Below, in pieces: positions 56,996 to 64,000 of a stretch of DNA of 64,000 nucleotides; the stretch's first letter is position 1, and every line of letters starts with the position of its first letter. A model generated the notes under the pieces. It did not search any database, was not told the DNA's origin, and worked only from the letters and a program-made list of their open reading frames with translations. The stretch comes from an uncultured Lachnospiraceae bacterium (GTDB lineage: Bacteria; Bacillota; Clostridia; Lachnospirales; Lachnospiraceae): NCBI GenBank assembly GCA_946414885.1, contig CAMKQH010000012.1:54932-118931 (forward strand), in the 5' to 3' direction. The position numbers and the translations under genes are program-made.

Positions 56996-58579
56996 ATGTC
57001 GTATACGGCGCTATACCGAAAATTCCGTCCCGCGTCCTTTGCGGAGGTGAAGGGACAGGACCATATCGTGACGACCCTGAGAAACCAGATCAAGGCGGGA
57101 AGAATCGGTCATGCGTATCTTTTTACGGGGACCAGGGGGACGGGAAAGACCTCCGTGGCGAAGATTTTCGCCAAGACGGTTAACTGCGAGAACCCGACGG
57201 AGGATGGCCCCTGCGGGGAATGCCGGATCTGTAAGGCCATTGCGGCGGGAGCCAGCATGAACGTGATCGAGATCGACGCGGCTTCCAACAATGGCGTGGA
57301 CAACATCCGCGAGATCGTGGATGAGGTGTCTTACTCCCCGGCAGAAGGAAAATATAAGGTTTATATCATCGACGAGGTGCACATGCTCTCCATCGGCGCG
57401 TTCAACGCACTGTTAAAGACGCTGGAAGAGCCGCCTTCGTACGTGATCTTTATTTTGGCGACCACGGAGGTGCACAAGCTTCCAATCACGATCCTTTCTC
57501 GCTGCCAGCGCTATGACTTTAAGCGGATTTCCATCGAAACCATCGCGGACCGCATGAAGGAGCTGGTGGACAAGGAGAGCGTGCAGGTGGAGGACAAGGC
57601 CCTTCGTTATATCGCGAAGATGGCGGACGGTTCCATGCGTGACGCCTTGAGCCTGCTGGATCAGTGCATCGCATTCCATTTGGGAAATGAACTGACCTAT
57701 GACATGGCGCTCGACGTGCTTGGTGCCGTGGACAATGCCGTGTTCAGTGACCTTTTGCGTTACGTTCTGGACCGCGACGTGCTTGGATGCGTAAAGCTTT
57801 TGGAAGACATCGTGATGCAGGGCAGGGAGCTCACGCAGTTTGTGACGGACTTCACTTGGTATCTGAGGAATCTGCTCTTGGTAAGCGCGTCTGATCAGCT
57901 GGAGGACGTGATCGACGTGTCTTCCGAGCATTTGGCGCGGCTGAAGGAAGAAGCAAAAATGGTCGATTTCGACCAGATCAGCCGTTACGTGCGCATCTTT
58001 TCAGAACTTGCAGGCCAGATCCGATATGCTTCCCAGAAGCGCATTCTTGTGGAGATCGCATTGATCAAGCTTTGCAAGCCTGAGATGGAAACGTCGAACG
58101 AAGCCATGCTGGACCGGATCCGGCAGGTGGAGGAGAAGGTGGACGAGGTGCAGCAGGGCGGTTACGTCAGAGTGGCGGCCGGCAACGACGGCGCCACGGC
58201 CGGAAACGCGCAGACTGGCGTGATGACGGAGAGGCCAAAGCTGGAGAAGGCCGTGCCGGAGGAGATCCAGGGCGTGGTTCGCGGATGGATGGGGATCGTC
58301 GGAAATGCCGAGGTGCCCATGAAGCTTTATCTAAAAGGCGCAAAGCTCAGCCTGGGCCAGGACAATCAGCTGATCGTGGCCGTGGAGGATGGCTTGAAAT
58401 ATGATTATTTTGATCGGGACCCGGAGACAGTTGCGCAGTTGGAGCGCCTGATCGAGGACTTTTGCGGTAAATCCGTGAAGGTGATCTTGAAGTCCTATAA
58501 GGACGCAAATGATTTTGATAACCATTTCGTGGATCTTTCCAAGGTGATCCAGATGGAGATAGAAGAAGAGGAGGAATAA
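56996..58579 (+). CDS. dnaX: DNA polymerase III subunit gamma/tau
   Basis: A 527-residue clamp-loader ATPase. YRKFRPASFAEVKGQDHIV opens the AAA+ domain, Walker A is GTRGTGKTS, the zinc-binding module is CENPTEDGPCGECRIC, Walker B IIDEVHMLS, and sensor 1 FILATTEVHKLP. A collar domain extends to about residue 360; the C-terminal 150 residues are variable and contain GYVRVAAGNDGATAG, a short Ala/Gly linker. It loads the sliding clamp during replication. TGAGGTG precedes ATG 56996. It is followed after 3 bp by ybaB and then recR, the standard Gram-positive order. Confidence 0.96.
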   Translation: MSYTALYRKFRPASFAEVKGQDHIVTTLRNQIKAGRIGHAYLFTGTRGTGKTSVAKIFAKTVNCENPTEDGPCGECRICKAIAAGASMNVIEIDAASNNGVDNIREIVDEVSYSPAEGKYKVYIIDEVHMLSIGAFNALLKTLEEPPSYVIFILATTEVHKLPITILSRCQRYDFKRISIETIADRMKELVDKESVQVEDKALRYIAKMADGSMRDALSLLDQCIAFHLGNELTYDMALDVLGAVDNAVFSDLLRYVLDRDVLGCVKLLEDIVMQGRELTQFVTDFTWYLRNLLLVSASDQLEDVIDVSSEHLARLKEEAKMVDFDQISRYVRIFSELAGQIRYASQKRILVEIALIKLCKPEMETSNEAMLDRIRQVEEKVDEVQQGGYVRVAAGNDGATAGNAQTGVMTERPKLEKAVPEEIQGVVRGWMGIVGNAEVPMKLYLKGAKLSLGQDNQLIVAVEDGLKYDYFDRDPETVAQLERLIEDFCGKSVKVILKSYKDANDFDNHFVDLSKVIQMEIEEEEE

Positions 58580-58582
58580 GAA

Positions 58583-58939
58583 ATGGCAAGAAATGGTGGC
58601 GGATATCCCGGAGGAATGATGCCCGGAAGCATGAACAATCTGCTGAAGCAGGCGCAGCGCATGCAGCGTCAGATCGAAGACGGACAGAAGGAGCTGGAGA
58701 CGAAGGAGTTTACGGCTACGACTGGCGGCGGCGCGGTAACGGCCGTAGTAAATGGAAAGAAGGAACTGGTTTCCTTAAAGCTTCAGGAGGAGATCGTTGA
58801 TCCTGAGGACGTTGAAACGCTGCAGGATTCCATCATCGCAGCCGTGAATGAGGCCATTAAGCAGGCGGAAGCGGCTAACGAGGAGCTGATGGGCAAGATG
58901 ACTGGCGGCTTTGGGGGCTTGGGAGGACTGCCCTTCTAA
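58583..58939 (+). CDS. YbaB/EbfC nucleoid-associated protein
   Basis: A 118-residue YbaB/EbfC-family DNA-binding protein. The core MNNLLKQAQRMQRQIEDGQK, the strand EFTATTGGGAVTAVVNGKKE and IVDPEDVETLQDSIIAAVNE are typical. Gly-rich tails (GGGYPGGMMPGS and GGFGGLGGLPF) flank the core. It forms dimers that bind and bend DNA. It lies between dnaX and recR and shares one base with the recR start (TAATG). Confidence 0.95.
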   Translation: MARNGGGYPGGMMPGSMNNLLKQAQRMQRQIEDGQKELETKEFTATTGGGAVTAVVNGKKELVSLKLQEEIVDPEDVETLQDSIIAAVNEAIKQAEAANEELMGKMTGGFGGLGGLPF

Positions 58940-59535
58940 TGAATCTTTATAGCGGACACATTAACAAATTGATCGATGAACTGGCATCCCTGCCGGGAAT
59001 TGGCAACAAATCGGCGCAGAATCTGGCGTTCCATCTCATCAACATGCCGCAGGATAAGGTAAACCGTCTTGCGAACGTGATGATGGAGACCCGGGCGAAG
59101 GTTTGTTATTGCAAGGAATGCTGCACGCTGACGGACAAGGAAATCTGCCCGGTCTGCGCCAACGAAAGGCGCAATCACAAGTTGATCATGGTGGTGGAAG
59201 ATCCACGCGACATGGCGGCCTATGAGAAGACGGGAAAGTTCGAGGGCGTTTATCACGTGTTGCATGGCGCGATCTCGCCCATGCTGGGCATTGGACCGCA
59301 GGAGATCCGGTTAAAGGAGCTTTTGGAGCGGCTGAAGGGTGACGTGGAGGAAGTGATCATTGCCACGAACTCGAACCTGGAGGGAGAATCCACGGCCATG
59401 TACGTGAGCAAGCTGATCAAACCCACGGGGATCAAGGTGACGAGGATCGCCACGGGCGTTCCGGTGGGCGGCGACCTGGAGTACATTGATGAAGTTACAC
59501 TGACCAGGGCATTGGACGGCAGGGTGGAGTTGTAG
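58939..59535 (+). CDS. recR: Recombination protein RecR
   Basis: A 198-residue RecR. The helix-hairpin-helix LASLPGIGNKSAQNLAFHL, the zinc finger CYCKECCTLTDKEICPVC, the TOPRIM domain beginning IMVVEDPRDMAAYEKTG, and the C-terminal Walker B-like TRIATGVPVGGDLEYID are all present. With RecO and RecF it loads RecA at gaps. Start ATG 58939 overlaps the ybaB stop, so translation is coupled. Confidence 0.97.
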   Translation: MNLYSGHINKLIDELASLPGIGNKSAQNLAFHLINMPQDKVNRLANVMMETRAKVCYCKECCTLTDKEICPVCANERRNHKLIMVVEDPRDMAAYEKTGKFEGVYHVLHGAISPMLGIGPQEIRLKELLERLKGDVEEVIIATNSNLEGESTAMYVSKLIKPTGIKVTRIATGVPVGGDLEYIDEVTLTRALDGRVEL

Positions 59536-59561
59536 CATAGACGGAAGGAAGGTAAAATAAG

Positions 59562-60602
59562 ATGGCGGTAGAAGTAACAAATTTTGGGACGGCGAAGGAT
59601 GGCCGTGAGATTCTGCTGTATACGATCAAGAATAAGAAGGGCATGCAGGCGGCAGTGACCAACATTGGTGCCATTCTGGTAAAGCTTCTTGTTCCCGATG
59701 CAAAGGGAACCTTGGATGACCTTGTTCTTGGATTTGGCAAGGGCGAAGACTATTATAACAACGGATGCTTCTTTGGAGCAGTGATCGGACCGAACGCAAA
59801 CCGCATCGGCGGCGCGAGCTTTGAGATCGACGGCGTAAAGTATCAGCTTGCCGTAAACGATGGCCCCAACAATCTTCACAGCGATTACGAAAAAGGCTAT
59901 CACAAGGCCATTTGGGATGCGCAGGTAGGTGAGAACAGCGTTTGTTTCTCACTTGAGGATACGGACGGCAACATGGGCTTCCCCGGAAACAAGAAAGTTC
60001 AGATCACTTACACGCTGGATGAGAATAACGGTTTGGAGCTGCATTATCATGCAAGCAGCGACAAGAAGACGGTTCTGAATCTGACGAATCACACATATTT
60101 TAATCTGGATGGACATAATTCCGGCAGCATTGAAGGACATGAGCTTACCTTGAATTGCAGCAAGTACACGCCCGTGGTGCGCGGTGCCATTCCTACCGGC
60201 GAGCAGGCTCCCGTTGCAGGAACGGTCATGGATTTCACTCAGCCCAAGGTGATTGGAAAAGAGATCGACGAGCCCGTGGAACAGCTTCTTTTGACAAGCG
60301 GTTATGATCATAACTGGATTATTGACGGCGCAGACGGAAATCTTCGTCAGTTTGCAACCGTAAAGGGACCGAAGAGCGGACGCGTGATGAAGGCATACAC
60401 GACGCTTCCCGGCGTGCAGTTTTACGCAGGTAACTTCATTGCACCCATGCAGGGCAAGGATGGCGTAACGTACGGACGCAGAAATGGTCTTTGCCTTGAG
60501 ACGCAGTATTATCCCGACACCGTTCATCAGCCTGACTTCCCTACCTGCATTTTTGGGGGAGATAAGGAATATGATTCCGTGACGGTTTATCGTTTTGAAT
60601 AG
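59562..60602 (+). CDS. galM: Aldose 1-epimerase (galactose mutarotase)
   Basis: A 346-residue aldose 1-epimerase. The GAVIGPNANRIGGASFEIDG segment with Asn-Arg, the catalytic NLTNHTYFNLDGH (His) and the later GLCLETQYYPDTVHQPDFP (catalytic Glu) fit the GalM family. It interconverts alpha and beta anomers of galactose or glucose at the start of the Leloir pathway. No other gal gene is nearby. AGGAAGG precedes ATG 59562. It is followed by a hairpin that could act as its terminator. Confidence 0.93.
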   Translation: MAVEVTNFGTAKDGREILLYTIKNKKGMQAAVTNIGAILVKLLVPDAKGTLDDLVLGFGKGEDYYNNGCFFGAVIGPNANRIGGASFEIDGVKYQLAVNDGPNNLHSDYEKGYHKAIWDAQVGENSVCFSLEDTDGNMGFPGNKKVQITYTLDENNGLELHYHASSDKKTVLNLTNHTYFNLDGHNSGSIEGHELTLNCSKYTPVVRGAIPTGEQAPVAGTVMDFTQPKVIGKEIDEPVEQLLLTSGYDHNWIIDGADGNLRQFATVKGPKSGRVMKAYTTLPGVQFYAGNFIAPMQGKDGVTYGRRNGLCLETQYYPDTVHQPDFPTCIFGGDKEYDSVTVYRFE

Positions 60603-60671
60603 GGTTAAGAATGATTCTGAAGCGGAATCTGTCGAATTGTTTTAAGGCAGACGCGACAAAGAATGATAAAA

Positions 60672-60725
60672 AACCTCCCTTGCCGATGCTATGATGTAGC
60701 AAAAAGGCATGGGAGGTATTTTTTT
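60672..60725 (+). promoter_or_regulatory. Terminator-shaped hairpin containing the ribosome-binding site of the LysM gene
   Basis: AACCTCCC (60672-60679) pairs with GGGAGGT (60711-60717), TGCC (60681-60684) with GGCA (60706-60709), and an inner GCTA/TAGC (60688-60699) extends the stem. Seven T follow (60719-60725), and the ATG starts at 60726. The GGGAGG arm is the only Shine-Dalgarno sequence of that gene. The element thus could end galM transcription, hide the ribosome site, or both. Confidence 0.75.
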
Positions 60726-62036
60726 ATGGATTTACCAAAAAACATTACTCAGATTGGTGAAGCGGACGCTTCGTGCAAGATCTACGTGGAGGATTACGTT
60801 GTCTCTTATCTGAAGCAACTCAATCCGCTGGCAAGGGACAAGACCATGGCGGCCGCACTGTACGGCAGGAGAAAGACGGAAGAGAACAAGAGCTTTTTGT
60901 TTGTGTACGGCGCGGGAAAACTTGATTTTATCCAAAAGGAGACGAAGCATCTCTCCCAGGCCCAGTTGCAGGAGATCGAGAGAATACGGCGACAGTACTT
61001 CCAGGACTATGAATTCTTGGGGTACCGCATTTTGGACGGTGAGATGGTGGATGGATTTCACGTTCGTGAGCAGGACGTTTGCAGATACGTATCGGGTTAC
61101 GCCCAGTTTTATGAAAAGAATGAAGCCATGCTCTCGTACATGCTAGAATCCAGACAGGCAGAGGCGACGCCGGAAGCCGTGAATTATGAAAAATATGAGG
61201 TGGCGCGCGGGCGTCAGGAAAAGAGAAGGGCAAAATACGTAAAGCACGGCGAGGAGAAGGGCGGAGAAGATACGTCCTTGAAGGCAAGAAAGGGCGGAAT
61301 GCAGGTGGCCGTGGCGGCGCTGCTTGTATTGCTTTGCGCCTTGGGACTTGCCATGAATTCTTCCGCGCTGGAAGAAAATGGATTTTCTTGGGACAGGCTG
61401 AAGGAGGAATTCTTGGAGAGAAAGCTGCCGGAAGGGACGGAGCTCGCCAGTGCCGGCGCAGTGACGGAAGGGACGTCAGGACAAGCCTTGAGTGAGGCAT
61501 CTGGACAAGCCTTGGATGAGACATGGGATGAAGAGATCCTGGCAGCCTCCGGGAGAGTGGCAAACGAGGAAATTCTGGTGGCGTCAGGAGAAAAGACCAC
61601 TGATGAAAGTCAGCCGGCGGAAGAAGCGCTGAAGGCGCCGGAGACCAGTACGGTGGAAGAAACAACGCCGGAGGTGACCGGAACAAGCGAGGCACAGGGA
61701 GCAGGCAAGAACGTGCAGGATGCGGACAAGAACGTGCAGGATGCGGGCAAGAACGCACAGGATGCGGACAAGAACGCACAGGACGCGGACAAGAATGCGC
61801 AGGATGCGGGCGAGAACGCACAGGACGCGCAGGCCGCCGAAACTGCCGGGGAAATCTCAGAGAAGGAGGATGACAAGAAGAAACAGTCAACCTACGTGGT
61901 GCAGTCCGGCGATACCCTGACGGGGATCAGCATCCGGACCTATGGCAGTGAAAAATACATAGGACAGATCTGTAAACTGAATTCCATCAAGAATCCTGAC
62001 GAAATTAAGGTTGGACAAAAAATTTTATTACCCTAA
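60726..62036 (+). CDS. LysM-domain membrane protein with acidic repeat linker
   Basis: A 436-residue protein. Residues 1-190 are a soluble domain (KIYVEDYVVSYLKQLNPLAR... REQDVCRYVSGYAQFYEKNE). A single transmembrane helix, MQVAVAALLVLLCALGLAM, lies at about 198-216. A long acidic Ser/Ala/Glu linker contains six 7-residue KNAQDAD-type repeats. The C-terminal LysM (YVVQSGDTLTGISIRTYGSE... VGQKILLP) binds peptidoglycan. The topology implies a cytoplasmic N-terminal domain joined to a wall-binding LysM outside. ATG 60726 uses GGGAGG 9 bp upstream, inside a hairpin. Function unknown. Confidence 0.88.
   Translation: MDLPKNITQIGEADASCKIYVEDYVVSYLKQLNPLARDKTMAAALYGRRKTEENKSFLFVYGAGKLDFIQKETKHLSQAQLQEIERIRRQYFQDYEFLGYRILDGEMVDGFHVREQDVCRYVSGYAQFYEKNEAMLSYMLESRQAEATPEAVNYEKYEVARGRQEKRRAKYVKHGEEKGGEDTSLKARKGGMQVAVAALLVLLCALGLAMNSSALEENGFSWDRLKEEFLERKLPEGTELASAGAVTEGTSGQALSEASGQALDETWDEEILAASGRVANEEILVASGEKTTDESQPAEEALKAPETSTVEETTPEVTGTSEAQGAGKNVQDADKNVQDAGKNAQDADKNAQDADKNAQDAGENAQDAQAAETAGEISEKEDDKKKQSTYVVQSGDTLTGISIRTYGSEKYIGQICKLNSIKNPDEIKVGQKILLP
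61701..61826 (+). repeat. 21-bp in-frame tandem repeat, six copies
   Basis: Six units of 21 bp encode AGKNVQD, ADKNVQD, AGKNAQD, ADKNAQD, ADKNAQD and AGENAQD in the extracytoplasmic linker of the LysM protein. Unit differences are mostly single bases. Copy number is likely to vary between strains. Confidence 0.92.
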
Positions 62037-62093
62037 TTGAGGAATACGTGATAAAATATTATTCGTATCTACAATGAACGAAGAGGATAACCG

Positions 62094-63302
62094 ATGGCGA
62101 AGATAAAGTATTTCGAGGAAGAAAACAGAAAGAGGGCTAGCAGGACCAAGGAATCCCAATCCCAGTCTGACAGGGAATATGAGAGACGCAAGAAATTCCG
62201 GTTGATTCGCATATTGCTGCTCCTTACGATCGTGATCGCGATCGGGGCATGGCTTTACGTCAGGTATCAGGGAAAGGTGTACGTGGGCTATGACGTGATC
62301 AGTTCCACTGAGCGAGTGAAGGTGGACGGAGCGAAGGACGTGAAGCTCGGCAATTCCGTGTTGACGTATAGCCAGGACGGCGCGCACAGCGTTGACGTTA
62401 AGGGCGTGACGACTTGGAACCAGAGCTTCGAGATCCAGGACATCCGCCTGGCGATCTGCCAAAACGCGTCTGCAATTTGCGGTTATAACGGTCATGAGAT
62501 CTACGTGCAGAATTCAGAGGGGCAGCTCGGCAGCTTTGAGACGAACCTGCCCTTAAAGAACATTGCGGTTGCGGCAACCGGGCGCGTTACTGCGATCATG
62601 GAAGATACCAACGTCATGTGGATGAATACCTATGAGCCGAACGGACAGCTGTTGTACGAAGGCCAGTTCCACATGAGCCAGAGTGGATATCCATGCGCGA
62701 TCTCACTTTCGCCCAACGGCGATCTTCTGGCAGCAAGCTTTATCTTCGTAGAGGAAGGAAACATTGTAAGCAACGTGGCATTCTTTAATTACGGGCCTGT
62801 TGGTGACAACCAGAGTGACCAGCTTGTAAGCACCTTTACCTACGGTGACATGATCATTCCTGAGATTCACTTTATGACGAATTCCGCGGCATTTGCGGTG
62901 GCGGACAACCGTCTGATGTTTTATTCCGGTTCGCAGAGCCCGAAGACGAAAACGGAGCACATCCTTGACCGGGAAGTGAAGGCCGTTTATTACGACCAGA
63001 ATTACGTCGGGCTGGTCTTTACCTCTGACAAGGCAGAGGCGAAATACGTACTCCGGATCTTCAACACTTCCGGGGAAAAAGTGGCGGAACGTTATTTTGA
63101 CATGGATTACCTGGGCATCTTTTTCGAGAACGGTACCTATACCATCTATAACAGTACGGACTGCGTCATCTATACCATGGCAGGCGGCTGTAAATATGAA
63201 GGAAAGTTTGATAAGAGCGTGTCGTTGATGGTTCCGACGGAAACACCCTACAGGTATCGCATCGTGACGGATAATTCCATCGACGTGATACAATTGAAAT
63301 AG
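62094..63302 (+). CDS. DUF5711-like membrane-anchored beta-propeller-type protein
   Basis: A 402-residue protein. A basic cytoplasmic N-terminus (KRASRTKESQSQSDREYERR) leads to one transmembrane helix (LIRILLLLTIVIAIGAWLYV, about 36-55). The rest is beta-rich and external, with repeating strand pairs such as AICQNASAICGYNGHEIYVQ and SLSPNGDLLAASFIFVEEGN, which suggest a WD/propeller-like fold. The layout resembles DUF5711 proteins of Lachnospiraceae. The function is unknown. It lies between the LysM protein and a CvpA-like protein, on the same strand with a 57-bp and a 24-bp gap. Confidence 0.75.
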   Translation: MAKIKYFEEENRKRASRTKESQSQSDREYERRKKFRLIRILLLLTIVIAIGAWLYVRYQGKVYVGYDVISSTERVKVDGAKDVKLGNSVLTYSQDGAHSVDVKGVTTWNQSFEIQDIRLAICQNASAICGYNGHEIYVQNSEGQLGSFETNLPLKNIAVAATGRVTAIMEDTNVMWMNTYEPNGQLLYEGQFHMSQSGYPCAISLSPNGDLLAASFIFVEEGNIVSNVAFFNYGPVGDNQSDQLVSTFTYGDMIIPEIHFMTNSAAFAVADNRLMFYSGSQSPKTKTEHILDREVKAVYYDQNYVGLVFTSDKAEAKYVLRIFNTSGEKVAERYFDMDYLGIFFENGTYTIYNSTDCVIYTMAGGCKYEGKFDKSVSLMVPTETPYRYRIVTDNSIDVIQLK

Positions 63303-63326
63303 AAAGAATACGAAAGGAGAACGCTT

Positions 63327-63833
63327 ATGAATTTATTGGTGATCGCCGTGCTTGTTGTTTTGGTGATTAAGATGCGCAGCGGTTATAAAAGAGGAATGGT
63401 CAAGGAAGCAATCATGCTGTTTTCCCTGATCGTAACCTGCGTAATGGCGGCGCTGATCACGAACGGTCTAAAGAGTTATCAGCAAGGTCAGGTTTTCAAT
63501 GCCGTGTTGATGCTCCTAATGTTGGTAGCCCTTGGCGCGATCCAGTTTTTGTTAAAGCCAATTTTCTTTTCCGCGAAATTGGTGGTTAAGCTTCCCATCG
63601 TTGATTGGGCAGACAAGGCTTTGGGCATTCTCGTGGGCGTGATCGAAACGGTGCTTCTGCTGTGGACGCTGGATTTCTTTGTGATGATCATGGACATGGG
63701 CGGCATCAGCGAACAGCTTTTGGAGTGGACGAGAGGAAACGTCGTGCTGACTTGGTTCTTTGAGAACAATTATCTGGCCGTTTTTTTGCAGGCAATCAGC
63801 CAAAAGGTAAAATTCCTTCCAAATCTGTTGTAA
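63327..63833 (+). CDS. CvpA-like membrane protein
   Basis: A 168-residue protein with four hydrophobic segments (about 2-14, 28-46, 60-78 and 103-125). The start with SGYKRGMVKEAIMLFSLIV and VDWADKALGILVGVIETVLL resemble CvpA/colicin V production proteins, which have a conserved Gly-rich helix. Members affect envelope integrity, but the mechanism is unclear. GAAAGGAGAACGCTT precedes ATG 63327. It is the last gene before the stable-RNA promoter. Confidence 0.72.
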   Translation: MNLLVIAVLVVLVIKMRSGYKRGMVKEAIMLFSLIVTCVMAALITNGLKSYQQGQVFNAVLMLLMLVALGAIQFLLKPIFFSAKLVVKLPIVDWADKALGILVGVIETVLLLWTLDFFVMIMDMGGISEQLLEWTRGNVVLTWFFENNYLAVFLQAISQKVKFLPNLL

Positions 63834-63849
63834 ATTTTTTAAAAACCTG

Positions 63850-63878
63850 TTGACAATGGATTGCACAAGTGTTATTAT
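63850..63878 (+). promoter_or_regulatory. Strong promoter, probably of an rRNA operon
   Basis: A consensus TTGACA (63850-63855) and TATTAT (63873-63878) are 17 bp apart; a second -10 (TATAAC, 63876-63881) overlaps. A hairpin GCTGTCG/CGACGGC (63885-63907) and a long non-coding leader with AACCTTGATAAGTAAACAA follow to the window edge. Confidence 0.75.
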
Positions 63879-63884
63879 AACAAA

Positions 63885-64000
63885 GCTGTCGCTATGAACG
63901 CGACGGCAATTGAACCTTGATAAGTAAACAACAATGCAACCCTGAAAGATTCCAGAGAAAAGGCTCTTAGGCAGCCTGATCTCCGAGATTTCAGAGAACA
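63885..64000 (+). other. Structured leader, likely 5' leader of 16S rRNA (gene outside window)
   Basis: The sequence is non-coding and rich in possible stems: GCTGTCG/CGACGGC, AGGCT/AGCCT (63961-63977), and CTGAAA (63942-63947) with TTTCAG (63989-63994). The stretch GAACCTTGATAAGTAAACAACAATGCAACC is like sequence found ahead of 16S rRNA in Clostridia; that match is from memory and was not searched. No mature 16S sequence is reached. Confidence 0.5.

Overview
The window looks like the chromosome of a Gram-positive, low-to-mid GC Clostridia, most likely a Lachnospiraceae. The evidence is strong purine-rich Shine-Dalgarno sites, a proline T-box in front of a type-3 ProRS, a MecA adaptor, DUF1846 and DUF975 proteins, and the dnaX-ybaB-recR string. 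The family placement is inferred from gene content, not from a marker-gene comparison. No insertion sequence, prophage gene or CRISPR array was recognised.

Region 1 (1-21.2 kb) is an unbroken same-strand run of about 26 small, mostly unrelated stand-alone enzymes. There are eight GNAT genes, one of them fused to an S51 peptidase, and one with what look like two GNAT-like halves. There are also four P-loop kinases or chloramphenicol-phosphotransferase-like proteins, a NUDIX hydrolase, a nucleotidyltransferase, an APH-type kinase, a PARG-like macro-domain protein, a KptA RNA 2'-phosphotransferase, an SAM methyltransferase, a double flavodoxin, a metallo-beta-lactamase-fold protein, a metallophosphoesterase and a ceramidase-like protein. 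Several carry in-frame low-complexity or tandem-repeat inserts, one SAP-domain gene is frameshifted, and several spacers hold degenerate copies of the preceding gene's 3' end. This is the accessory, gene-accumulating part of the window.

Region 2 (21.2-28.7 kb) has an SGNH hydrolase, then a DUF1854 protein between two large ABC exporters. Both exporters carry an N-terminal domain and a zinc ribbon ahead of the membrane domain. MecA follows.

Region 3 (28.7-44.2 kb) is a surface-glycopolymer locus around a divergent, AT-rich intergenic region. An initiating sugar transferase and a GT4 transferase (then an RluA pseudouridine synthase) lie leftward. Rightward are two O-antigen polymerase/ligase-like membrane proteins, a TagF-like glycerophosphotransferase, TagD, two GT2 and one GT4 glycosyltransferases, a MurJ/Wzx-type flippase, a Stealth-family sugar-phosphate transferase and an NlpC/P60 hydrolase. 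CDP-glycerol plus Stealth chemistry predicts a phosphodiester-containing, teichoic-acid-like or capsular polymer. A 186-bp fossil of a second Stealth gene lies inside the locus.

Region 4 (44.2-64 kb) is housekeeping: a proline T-box and proS, an exonuclease, a D-Ala-D-Ala carboxypeptidase, trmB, a membrane acyltransferase, DUF1846, ftsH, tRNA-Ser(CGA), DUF975, a 6-phosphofructokinase with an unusual active-site signature, dnaX-ybaB-recR, galM, a LysM membrane protein whose ribosome site sits in a hairpin, DUF5711 and CvpA-like proteins. The window ends in a strong promoter and a structured leader that probably belongs to an rRNA operon starting just beyond the right edge.
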